Origin: Seison nebaliae
Lineage: Eukaryota > Rotifera > Pararotatoria > Seisonacea > Seisonidae
Length of the DNA: 37,866 bases
Reading direction: 5' to 3'
Assembly: GCA_023231475.1 (NCBI GenBank)
Contig: JALJEE010001773.1
Span: 1 to 37,866 of the forward strand
Of this stretch, positions 10,901 through 20,067 are shown piece after piece (position 1 is the first letter of the stretch; each line of letters begins with the position of its first letter). The translations under genes and the position numbers were made by a program. A model generated the notes under the pieces. It searched no databases. It had not been told where the DNA came from and saw nothing but the letters and a program-made list of their open reading frames with translations.

Positions 10901-13030
10901 AAGATGAATTTAATTTTCAATTTAGATGAAATAAAAATGGCATTTAAAGAATTTATTAACACGAAATTGAAGTACGAAGTAGTGAATACATTGATTATGA
11001 AACATTTATCGAAGAAGCAATTGATGCAAACTTTCGAAAATCAAAAATTAATTTATGATGAAATCAAAAATATTATTATGGGTTGTCTGGATATGGAATT
11101 GAAAGCCGATTATTGTCTGGATAGAATTGAAGATTTTGCTGAAAATTTGAATGAAATCGAAGTTGGTCATACCGAAATTCTTCTCCTTCTGAAAACGGAT
11201 ACATGTAACAAACATTTCCAAGAAGAATTGACACATTTGGAGACTTTACAATTATATTACACAGATCGAAATAGAGTTGCATCTAAAGCAGTTGTTCGAT
11301 CGAAGAAACCTTCAAGAATTAATCTCAGTCAATCATTTTCATTTATTCCAAAAGAAAAACAGGAAACTAAAAGTTATGTAATTAATTATCTTTTAAGAAG
11401 AATGAAGTATTGTATATTAAAAATGGAAATGTTAGCGAAACACCGTAATCTGGAAGTTATAAGGGAAACTGATCGAACAAAAAATCTGTTGAATATTTTA
11501 CTTCCACCTTTTATCAACCGAAGATTACAAGAAGGAAGATTACCAAAACCCGAATTATTTCAAGAGGCCACCGTTTGTTTCAGTGCAATTCAGAATTTCA
11601 GTGAAATTTATTCTTTATTGAAACCGAAGGAAGTGGTTCGATTTCTAAATGAAATCTATAGTCAAATGGATAAAATTATCGATCAACATCAAGTTTTTAA
11701 GATTGATTCGATTAATGAAATGTTCTTAATGGCAAGTGGATTGCCCGTAAGAAATGGAGCGGAACATGTGAAGGAAATTGGAAATTTAACTTTAAATTTA
11801 AGATCAGAATTATGTAGAACAACATTGTTAATAAACAACCGGAAATTCATTATGGCCAATGAAAGTTTCCATAGTTTAGGAAATGTTGTAAATATCAAAA
11901 TTAGCTTTGGTGTCAATACGGGAGAAGTGGTAGGAGGTGTCGTTGGTGCAGTCTTGCCAAGATACACTGTTTTGGGTGATACGGTAAACACAGCTAGCCG
12001 TATGTTAAAATACAGTGGAATGAATAGAATTCTCGTAACTGATTCCACACGATTATTGTTGTCGTCATTTCCAAATAATTTATTTGTTTTGATGCCTCGA
12101 GAAAAGTTTAAAGTGAAAGGAAAAGGTGAAATGCAAACACATTGGTTAGAAGATTTGAAAAAATCACCATCTGAATTAGCTGACGATTATGGTGAAGATT
12201 ATGAACGTTATATAAAGTATCGTATAATTCAAACACCTGAAGAGAAAAGAAGAAGTTTCTCCTATCGATTTTCAACAAAATCGTTGGATGAAGAAACTTT
12301 ACAGAACGTCGTTGAATTTAGAGAAAGTTTCGATAAGAGACAACGATTCTCTGTTGATTTTAAAGATACTTTTAAATCAGCACTTGATGCTCCTGTACCA
12401 ACTCTCATATGTCCAATCGGTTCGAATGATATTGATGAATTTACTCTTTTCCGATCTGATTATACTTTAAGTTTATCTGATCATTTAACTTATCTCGATG
12501 AAAAATGTTCTGCTCAATCATACAGTACTACTCTTCGAAGGATTTTGAGTGACGCCATAAGCGAACCAAAAAAAGCTACTAGAACTATATTAAAGCAACT
12601 TCTTTCAGAAAAGGATTTAATTGAAATTCAGAAAAATCTTCCAGATACAGTTCCAGAGAACATTGCCAAACAACATTATAAAAAAGTTGCTCTGAAACAA
12701 TTAGTTAAACAAATGTGGTCCATGAAAAGATCAAAACACTCCGAAAATTTTTTGACAATTTTCAACGACATTAACAGAAATTCGCAGGAAATTGAGAACG
12801 AAACGGCCAATCTTTTTAAGCAAACATCTTCCTCAAATGTTAACATGTCAGCAAATCGACCATTTAAAACTAATTCAGAAGCATCAGAAATGATCAAAAG
12901 AATGAAATCGAAACATAATTTTGGAACCAACAAAGTTTCTAAATATTTCTACACCAGGGAAAGCCTCTATTTATTTTATGCAAGATTAGCATTCTTATAT
13001 GCCTATGTACAAGGCCGAAATATAAATTAA
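7991..13030 (+). CDS. Receptor guanylyl cyclase-like protein B, predicted pseudo-cyclase (single exon)
   Basis: The protein has 1679 residues, in one exon, and is a full-length paralogue of the divergent neighbour. The signal peptide covers residues 1 to about 18. The ectodomain runs to about 522, with Cys226 and Cys257 matching the two Cys of the paralogue. The membrane segment is near 525-552. The kinase-homology domain starts near 630, is split by an Asn-rich insertion (about 680-748), and has HGRLNIRNCNV and LTNFGF in place of HRD and DFG. The cyclase domain (about 1170-1388) has FSAIQNF (metal Asp to Ala1199), DSINEMF (Asp1239, Glu1243 replacing the guanine-reading Glu and the second metal Asp) and PRYT (Thr1326). 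Asn1333, Arg1337 and KGKG are kept. The C-terminal extension shares the blocks around DAPVPTLICP and the final YTRESLYLFYARLA segment. The Met at 7991 directly precedes a good signal sequence. AATAAA lies at 13075-13080. It probably signals through protein contacts or by pairing with another cyclase. Confidence 0.93.
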   Translation: MNLREICLFFFFITHINCSIPQLTVHIWTDSLFFPEQKIIEIFRWSSLIKMIPEINIDFVPHIVKPIQVSKLNSDTRMELMHKYFLYVGTQIEQQTLNKTNWVYNVLVDGLSHDRDLIEMYVRFSIIYNILYFTYHDLYTLFNQMHMYRNGTDPLFSKTIMFNNHYSATATYIHNLMLHLGWDKHTLVTLSDETHRISSWTTYAFDHYWKLKTDIPISHLKDLTGCWLTKKKFADVYLKNISKTENSPLSKFIDYNCALNQLLIYERHKIFLLFYHSEETLEEALTSISRLMSEHQLNPILQLEKIVILLIVPSLERIQYVSHFVNQKAKNLYNNIVFFAYENPFTVFHLVFKDEYVEGERYGSVENFIISFRMTKIWVSLFLALKNLVPVVLESSQTRSATSTLRKNLNELLLTHYVNNRIDMEFIDMTIYFDQQRIMHDDLHIYQLVQPDNIDNKPGENKLLGYNLEDNWDVMRVGCIEYVYSNTSLSLDFKEGLKFRPILLMLTDWDENVYDVIEKSENYNTVTTILCVLFMGISCCLLSFLLYYLYYVLQTVFKRSFNWWLEANFLDNIEYADHGAVEMINKKFNDKYFVDMLSIKRHKFQELLLFREFNKIIREDTLSTESKNQVFFELDENFGEEYEKYGYKNDRTVQVKLMPFTILHSRKSDVLFPQNFNQLQNTKDNKKNKDNNKNITNNDNNNNDNNNNHNNNNENISNNNNNNNSNDDDDDNSNKNNHKKKNKSKKNSTINRKDWSQSSHLLTRTRTNRFFNMLAFGKNRKLFCKTIYCQLNILSSINHPNCTKFYGVMPFQWLSPIYEYTLLWERNARGTLADFLINDAVEMTCGFKSAILLDIIRGLEYLHIHIGYHGRLNIRNCNVGTRFEIKLTNFGFQKLLPVRTMQTENWLPLNFEEENRYSPEYDMYAFGILSANVLVYSPKAIPEENENFSTTISFIPEQIATNAITQDAVRKMNLIFNLDEIKMAFKEFINTKLKYEVVNTLIMKHLSKKQLMQTFENQKLIYDEIKNIIMGCLDMELKADYCLDRIEDFAENLNEIEVGHTEILLLLKTDTCNKHFQEELTHLETLQLYYTDRNRVASKAVVRSKKPSRINLSQSFSFIPKEKQETKSYVINYLLRRMKYCILKMEMLAKHRNLEVIRETDRTKNLLNILLPPFINRRLQEGRLPKPELFQEATVCFSAIQNFSEIYSLLKPKEVVRFLNEIYSQMDKIIDQHQVFKIDSINEMFLMASGLPVRNGAEHVKEIGNLTLNLRSELCRTTLLINNRKFIMANESFHSLGNVVNIKISFGVNTGEVVGGVVGAVLPRYTVLGDTVNTASRMLKYSGMNRILVTDSTRLLLSSFPNNLFVLMPREKFKVKGKGEMQTHWLEDLKKSPSELADDYGEDYERYIKYRIIQTPEEKRRSFSYRFSTKSLDEETLQNVVEFRESFDKRQRFSVDFKDTFKSALDAPVPTLICPIGSNDIDEFTLFRSDYTLSLSDHLTYLDEKCSAQSYSTTLRRILSDAISEPKKATRTILKQLLSEKDLIEIQKNLPDTVPENIAKQHYKKVALKQLVKQMWSMKRSKHSENFLTIFNDINRNSQEIENETANLFKQTSSSNVNMSANRPFKTNSEASEMIKRMKSKHNFGTNKVSKYFYTRESLYLFYARLAFLYAYVQGRNIN
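10041..10200 (+). repeat. Asn/Asp-coding AAT/GAT triplet tract inside paralogue B
   Basis: Slippage-prone AAT, AAC and GAT triplets encode runs of Asn with some Asp, Lys and Ser inside the N-lobe of the kinase-homology domain. The paralogue has a non-homologous Arg/Ser/Thr-rich stretch at the same place, so this is probably a tolerated disordered loop. Confidence 0.9.
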
Positions 13031-13718
13031 ACTTTCCTTTGAGGAATGCATCTCGATTAACTTAACAGAATTTAAATAAACTTTAAATTTTAAATACAAT
13101 TCCAAAAAATTTAATTTGTATTAAGTTTTCTCTTGATTTTAACTACTTAAATTATCAACTATAACCTCGATCAATTACGCCTTTTTATTGATACAGAGGA
13201 TGACAGTAATTTTTTTTCTCTTTTTTCAAGTTTATCACGACGGGAATTTTAATCAATAAATAATAATAATAATATAAACCTTGAAGAAAATTAGACTATT
13301 TTGACCAAAATCAAAATAAAGTCATGATATTATAGAATAATTTTCCCGGCACCGAATAATATTTCAAATATTTCTTTGATAATAAATAAGTTCAAAATAA
13401 ATTTTTAAAAGAATATACGAAAACCCATTATTTGTTGGAATTGTCGAATTGTTATTTGTCGTGGATAGCAGTTGTTCTCGTAATACTTTCCTTTTAGTTC
13501 TTCATTCGTCTTTATAGTTCAAAGAACGGTTCTCAATCTATTCTACTCACGTCAGTTTTGGACAGTTATCCAAATATCATAGCGTTATGTAACATTTCAT
13601 CTGTTACTTAGCTCCGACCTCCTATAAGTCAATAGTACATGCATACTGTCTGAATTTTACGCCCAACCACTTTGATAAAATTTCGGCGATTAAATTTATT
13701 CGGCGATGAGACAACAAT
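13031..13718. other. Intergenic region between cyclase B and the OGFr-domain gene
   Basis: The segment holds the cyclase B 3' end (AATAAA at 13075-13080) and then AT-rich sequence with no open frame I can support. The last 150 bp probably carry the promoter and 5' UTR of the next gene. Confidence 0.6.
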
Positions 13719-14533
13719 ATGATTTGGAAGATTATCGTAAAAATTATCCTGTTATCCATCTCTTTATATTGTTTAATGATAGTTTTATGTAACAATTATG
13801 ATTGTACTATGATTTCTAAGAATTTAGTTGAAGAGCAACATCATCAACAGAATTTCTTATTTTATTCTAATGTTATTCCATCAAAACCAAATGGTTGAAT
13901 TTTCATTAAAATATTCATTCAATACATTTCATTCCGAAGGAGCTAAAATTGAAGAAATTTTAAACAAATGGAAAGATAATATGAAGTTGTTGGAACGACA
14001 TCATGGTTACATTCAATGGATTTTTCCGTTAAGAGAACCAGGATTAAATTCGGAAGCAGAACCTCTCCAATTACACGAAATTCGAGTTACATTTTTTCCA
14101 TGAAACTAATAGTTTTCATTGAAATAATGTCTACCAGAAAATGAAATCGAGAACAGATATTAGAGAACGAATTTATCGTTCGTATGAAATGATGTTAAAC
14201 TTTTATGGACTGAATTTAGTGGACAACACGGGAACAGTTGAAAGAACTGGAAATTTTAAAGAACGCTATAAAAATCTCAATAGGAATCTTCATAATACTT
14301 TAAGAATAACACGAATTTTAAAATCTTTGGGAGAATTCAATTTTGAACATTTAAAATTACCTTTCATCACCTTTATGATCGACGAATCGTTGAACAACAA
14401 TCAGTTTAATCGATTTGTGATTGATTCTTTGGAAAATTATTGGATAGGCACATTGAGGATCGAGAAAGAAAGATACTCAGCTGAAGAAAAATATCGAAAA
14501 CTTTATGAAAAATATCACAAAGACGGTTTGTAA
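13719..14533 (+). CDS. Opioid growth factor receptor (OGFr) domain protein
   Basis: Proposed exons are 13719..13893, 13940..14085 and 14138..14533 (introns 46 and 52 nt, phases 1 and 0), giving about 238 residues. The conserved OGFr N-terminal domain is almost complete: NFLFYSNVIPSKPNG, then IEEILNKWKDN, HGYIQWIFPLREPG, the RIYRSYEMMLNFYGL block, and NLHNTLRITRILKSLGE. In vertebrates this domain belongs to the met-enkephalin (OGF) receptor, which is unrelated to classical opioid receptors and acts at the nucleus. Here the Met at 13719 adds a hydrophobic leader of about 24 residues, a possible signal or anchor; Met at 13809 would give a protein without it. A strong GTAAGT donor at 14530, with an acceptor ending at 14562, could replace the last residue (KDGL) by an ending of KDGFLQ. 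The vertebrate C-terminal repeats are absent. The biochemical role is unknown. Confidence 0.85.
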
Positions 14534-14574
14534 GTTTCGTTATTTACATTGTACATTTTTAGTTTCTGCAATAA

Positions 14575-15409
14575 CAATAGATGATACATATGATGAGAGT
14601 CCATTCTTTATTTTGTTAAACTAATTAATTTTGTTTCATTTAAAAAAAAAGTTTTTTTTCTTATGCGAGATCAAATATAGCATTATAATATTTTTTATAA
14701 TTAATTATTATTGTTTTTAAATATAACATTGTCGTCGGAAGTCAATCAAATAAATGAACAAAATAATCAGTCGAATCAAACTCGATCTCCTTGAAGATTT
14801 TGAAAAATTAATGACCAACTTTAGTTAGGCTTAATTTAATATTAGTGTTGTAATATAGCCACATTAGATATAGTTGTTAGCCACATGGCTAACATTAGTA
14901 ATAGGATCTTCCATTTTCTCTGTCATTTATGAAAAAATTATTTTGTTTCACCCATATTAAGCACCGGAGAATATTTTATCACTTATCATCTCTCCATTAT
15001 GTGAAAGAACTATCAAATATATTTGGATAAATTCAGATCAATTCTAATCAATTTAATTTAATTTACTAATTTCCCACGTAAGAAAGATAAGTAAAGGAAT
15101 TACCTCTGGAGAAGAAGTGTCTTATAAACAGTACTATCTCATTACTATTTTATTATATTACACAATAAATTTCTATTCACCGTCTTATTTATATTATATA
15201 ACTTATGATTGTTGTGTTGAAATTTTCTCTCAAAGAGAAGTGTCTTCAATTAATTTCATTTTTTCAAAAATAAAATTAATTCATTCAGTTCATAGTATAA
15301 TTTAACAATTAACATAGAAAACAATTTAAGAGCCGAACATAAACGTTATTTTACAATATTTATCAAATCTGAATCTTGCACGGTAACACGTTGCATGGTG
15401 TAACACGTT
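14575..15409. other. Intergenic region with a 20-bp inverted repeat
   Basis: AT-rich sequence between the OGFr-domain gene and the NR2C2AP homologue. The only structure I see is the inverted repeat at 14875-14894 with a nearby extra copy of its arm. A short frame near 15117-15305 lacks an ATG and resembles nothing known to me. Confidence 0.6.
14875..14894. promoter_or_regulatory. Inverted repeat TGTTAGCCACATGGCTAACA
   Basis: Two perfect 9-bp arms surround a 2-bp centre. A partial copy, TAGCCACAT, lies about 20 bp upstream in direct orientation, around 14856. The form suits a dimeric transcription-factor site, but no factor is identified. Confidence 0.3.
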
Positions 15410-15853
15410 ATGATTCCATCGACATTGTTAGTCAGTTCAACGTTTCAAAATGATAAAAAAAATTATGGGAAAGGAAATTTGTTCGATGATGATGATGAGA
15501 CATGTTGGAAAACGGATCCATTAATTGGCAATAAGATGGAAAATGGTATAAATGTTGATATTCCCCATCATTCAATTAAAATGATAATTGGAAAAAGTGA
15601 TGAAATGGTAAGAAAATGTTCATTCCAATTTCAAGGTGGTTTTTCTTCGAAAAAAATAGAATTGCTCGACATAAATGATAAGATTAATCCGAAACTTGTT
15701 GACACATTTTTCCCAAACGACAACAATTTTCTTCAGACATTTGACTTAACTTCATCGTTATCATTCGAAGATAAAAGAAAATTACAAATAAAATTTTCAA
15801 ATTTGACCGATATGTTTGGAAGATTAATTGTTTACAAAATCAAATTCCATTGA
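15410..15853 (+). CDS. NR2C2AP: Nuclear receptor 2C2-associated protein homologue (NR2C2AP/TRA16)
   Basis: A single-exon protein of 147 residues, close to the usual length of about 139. The family hallmarks are in order: STLLVSSTFQNDKKNYGKGN, the LFDDDDETCW motif (human LFDQDEETCW), SFQFQGGFSSKK (human IQFQGGFSSR), the FFPNDNNFLQTF motif (human FYPEDNNSLQTF), and a final TDMFGRLIVYKIKF. The fold is a discoidin-like beta-sandwich. In mammals the protein binds the orphan receptor NR2C2 (TR4) and represses it, but the family is much older than that receptor, so the ancestral role is unknown. The ATG at 15410 gives an N-terminus matching the family. The neighbours give no functional clue. Confidence 0.92.
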   Translation: MIPSTLLVSSTFQNDKKNYGKGNLFDDDDETCWKTDPLIGNKMENGINVDIPHHSIKMIIGKSDEMVRKCSFQFQGGFSSKKIELLDINDKINPKLVDTFFPNDNNFLQTFDLTSSLSFEDKRKLQIKFSNLTDMFGRLIVYKIKFH

Positions 15854-18800
15854 ATAGAATCAGATGTTCCGTATATCCTCTTCGTTCTCTCGCTGTATAA
15901 TGAAGGAAAGAATGTTTATTAGTTGTGGATTGTCAATCTAAAATTCTGATATCGTCTAATAAATTCTTTATTATATTGAGTTTGTCTCATGTCACAAATA
16001 TCTGACTTTCAGATTTATATAAGAATTTGTCCTTTATGAGTTTTCACTTTCTTATTATTTGTATCTTCCCATTTATCATTCTTGTTCATTGGACTTTTAT
16101 CACTTTCTTATTTATAAGATAAAAGTGTTAATTGGAAAATGGTTATAGAAAATTTTCACTGGAAATATTTACTAATTTTCTTATTTCACTTCAAGGTGTT
16201 GACTAACTTAATAAAACAGATATGATACTATTAAATTAGTTTAATTCATCAATATTCACAAATTAATAAATATTCTCGTTTCACTTCAATTCGAAACAAT
16301 ATTCATGTTTCGGAAATATTTCCAAGGAATCATGGTTATTGACTGATAAACAATAGGAATTAGTTAAGAGAATGGAATGGTTAGAGAATGATCCGATGAG
16401 AACTAAAGAATAAGTAGAAATGGAAAAGTAATTAGGAAATGCCGAAAGGAATTCACCTATACTCCTTCCGAATTGACGAATGATGAATAATTAATTCGTC
16501 TGTTCAATCAGTTGGCATGACAACGAGAGAATGCGAGAGTAAATATATAATAATCATCAACTACTTATCATATGGTCATTCATTTTTCTGAAAAAATTGT
16601 ACGTTCGTGTTTGTGTTTCAGAATGTTTGCTTGCTTGACACTTTATTATGTATGCATGTCCTCAGATTCGTATTGTGTATGTGTACATAACAGTGGTGGA
16701 TCAGCCTAGCTTGAATTGTAACATACCAGAGCCAATTTATTTTCTTTATAAATAATAATTTATTAATATATCCTATGCGAACTATTATTTTAAGAAGAAC
16801 CACATTCGGTTTCCTGACGCAATTATTTCTAATATTGGAGAATGAATAGAAAGAATAAAATTATTGATTATGGACATAGTCCATTTCTTCGATCTTCCGA
16901 AGTAACATCTGATATTAATTAAGTTCTTCTCATAACATTGAGTGTGAGTATGCGGTAGTGCAGGTGGTTGTTATCTGGTGAAGTAGAGTAGAAGTGGTTA
17001 TACACTAATTTTTTTCATGTTAATAGGGTAGACATTTGTGGTATGGAGGACAAAATTGGAGAATTAATATTATTCTTTTTGAATGGAATGATCTCTAAGT
17101 AAACAATAATTGGAGAAAACATGTACAAATACATTAAAAATTCCAAGATATATTTTATGTGGTCATCATATACCATCATCCATATCACTCAATAGTCACA
17201 ATTATTAGTTCGCTCTTTGGCATCACACATCGTAACATCTTGGTTAATGGTTATTCAATGAATGAATGGAACAGAATAACTAGCATGAGTACAATTCATG
17301 AAAATAAATATTCGTTATCGCAATAATTCTACTGTAATAATTCCATTTGGTGAATGACAACATAATTCTTTTTATTTATCTGAATCATTTTTTGATATTT
17401 CAATTATCAATTTCCCATCAATTTGAATGTAATGACGTTTTATAATTTTATCGGTAAGACGATTTCATTTCGAGCCAACGACTATTTCCCGTTTGGTTGA
17501 AATGTGAAGAAAATGATAAATGAAAGAAACTTCAAAATCAAACGTTTTATCATTCCTCGATCTATTAATTTGTTATTAAAGAGAAAATATTTCTACAATT
17601 TCCTCATTTAACCCACAGTCTTGTGGTTCCAATTCCTATTTTCGACCAAATTTCCTATTAGTTGCATTAACGGATGGTCGATAAACGGAATCAACATTAT
17701 TCCTCATTAGATCTATTCAGGAAAAGACTTTGCATCGGTTCCAACATATGTCGAAAATAAGACATTACACTCCTTCCGCAATGCAGTTTATTCTGAGGAG
17801 AAAAATGAAAATCTGTTCCACCTCTTACAATGTGAAGGATCGAATCATTCTGTTTATTTCATTTACCTTCTTCATTCCAGTCTCTCCTTTCATCATTACA
17901 TCCGCTTTATTTTTTTAACGGACGTAATTCATTCATTCAAAAGTTCCATTTATGTGGTTGACCTAAAATTTTTCACATTTAGATCATTTGCTCAAAAACT
18001 GAAAACCGTTTGATATGGTAATCATATTAATCATTGATATGATTCACAACCGAAACTTCTGTTATGTGTGAAAACAGTTTTATTATATCAACTGACGGCT
18101 ATAGATTAGCATTTCTCTAATTTTTCGAAAAATCAATTTCTTCTTCCATTATTTTAGTTCCACAACAAAATTCTTCTCTAATATTCCCAGTAAATTATTT
18201 ATTCTAATGTAGTCATACTATATGCTATTATTGAAAGTTTTTTCTCTGGAAACTACAAAGTTCAGAGAGGACATGTGAAGTGAAAGTGTGAAAGTTTTCT
18301 TATAAAGAAAATATACAAATGGAGGAATAAGGATACAAATCTAGTTCTGGTGTCAAAACTGAGTCAGGAGGAATTGACCCGAAATGGCAAACAATTGAAT
18401 GAAAATAGATAAAATGCATCAAATAAAAGAGAAATACGTTTTCAAACCGATCTTCCTTTTTTTTGCTTCACACCATCATTCCGCCTTCTGCCAACTTCTC
18501 ACTATCAACAGTTTCTTGAAGAAAAGAAAATGTTTCTAGAATGAATAGGAAGATGAATGTAAATCGTATCAGGTGAATGATTGAATATTATGAATTGTTT
18601 GTAACATTTGATTTGGAGATGAATATGTTCCTCATTCCAACCATTTTCTAATAACAGTGAAAGATAAAATTAAATGTTGAAATTCAATATAGAATAAAAT
18701 TGGTGAACTGGTTCACACATTTGGAGGTCTAAAACTTCACAAGTAAACCGATTTTCAGTTAAACTTCATTGGGAAAGAAAAATCAATGTAACTCGATATT

Positions 18801-20067
18801 CACATTAGACTTCATTTCTTAAAAAATATATGATCATTCCTTCTTTCTTTTTTTCGGTTATCGTATAACCGGGAAATATATGTCGTAACAATTAAGTTAA
18901 GTATTGGATCAATGGATGAACAGAATAAAGTATTTCCATTTAGTTGTTAGTATTAGAATATCAATATTAGTTCCATACATCTCATGTAAGTCATTTGTGT
19001 GAGTAAGTTAGTTAGTTATTCACCTTTCCATTATCGTTTTTTCCTTCTACTTCAAAAACGTGTTCGAGTAGAAGAATAAGATAACTGGTTAAGGAAGTAT
19101 TGTAGGTGATTAGTTCCACGCTAATCATCAACTTCATCATCGTCTTGATGATTATTATTATCATTTCTTTTTCATTACAACCATTCCTTTGGTGATGATC
19201 AACGAAAGAAGAATATCGTAGAGTGGATAGTGTCAACTCTTTATTTATACTCTTCATTTGTTTCTTTCGTTTGTTGAATGTATTTGCTAAACGAATGACT
19301 CCGAATAGTTCCTTAACTCAATCATTTTATAAAATCGATAATGAACTATTTTCTATTAAACGGAGGAACAGCTCTCCTAATTTACTTTCTTTTGACGTCT
19401 CTCTGACAAGAATTTTCGAAATTTCCTGAAAATTTTCCATGGAGAATTTTTTCGATCGAAAACTAATTGATAGATATCATTAACGTAATAAAAGTGTTCT
19501 TGCGAAAAAAATAAACAAACGTACAATTTTTTCATATTTATGATTCGTTTTCCTTGTTCTTTCTTTTTTCATGCTTCCTCAAAATGACGAACATAATTAG
19601 TCCAACGGAATTGAAGTTTTTATAATAAAATTTCTGTTTTAAAATCACATGGGTCCCTTAGATGGAAAGTGAGTTACGTTGAAATAATTACCAAATGACG
19701 AATAATATTATTGAAACTAAATTCAATGAAATTTTGTGGTTTAACATTCTTATGCCATATATTAACAACAAAAGTAACAGGCGTATATGAAAAAGAAAAT
19801 AATGTGTATGAGAAACGAACTGAAAGAATAGTAGAGAGCAGAAAAGAGAATTAGGTTTTTCAAAGGAAAACCACCGGAAATTACTTTTAAAAATTTGACC
19901 AAAAGAAACTAATCCACTTCCATTCACGATCGAAAATATTATCGATTTCGTAATATTATTCTATTTTATTGAACGAAATAATTATTTTTATCATTATCGA
20001 ACAATCAACAGAAAGTAGAAAAAAACTTTTTTAATTAGAAATCAACTAAAAAGAAGAAGAAGGAATT
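15854..20067. other. 4.2-kb intergenic region without a supported gene
   Basis: AT-rich sequence with simple-repeat flavour (GAATGAATGAATGG-like runs, poly-A/T). Frames of 60-80 residues occur on both strands but lack good starts, conserved motifs or sensible splice partners. A 9-bp inverted repeat, ACTTTTATC...GATAAAAGT (16093-16126), is probably chance. The right part probably holds the promoter of the gene starting at 20068. Confidence 0.5.

Noticed and set aside
11689-12048. 119-residue minus-strand frame inside receptor B, with a similar one in receptor A
   Set aside because: It is the antisense of the conserved cyclase domain. Its apparent conservation follows from the sense coding.
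16093-16126. Inverted repeat ACTTTTATC...GATAAAAGT
   Set aside because: 9-bp AT-rich arms are expected by chance, and no target-site duplication or coding sequence suggests a transposon.
19223-19429. Plus-strand frame with a signal-like stretch and a dibasic site, resembling a neuropeptide precursor
   Set aside because: No ATG precedes the hydrophobic part, there is no repeated peptide or amidation signal, and no clear upstream exon.
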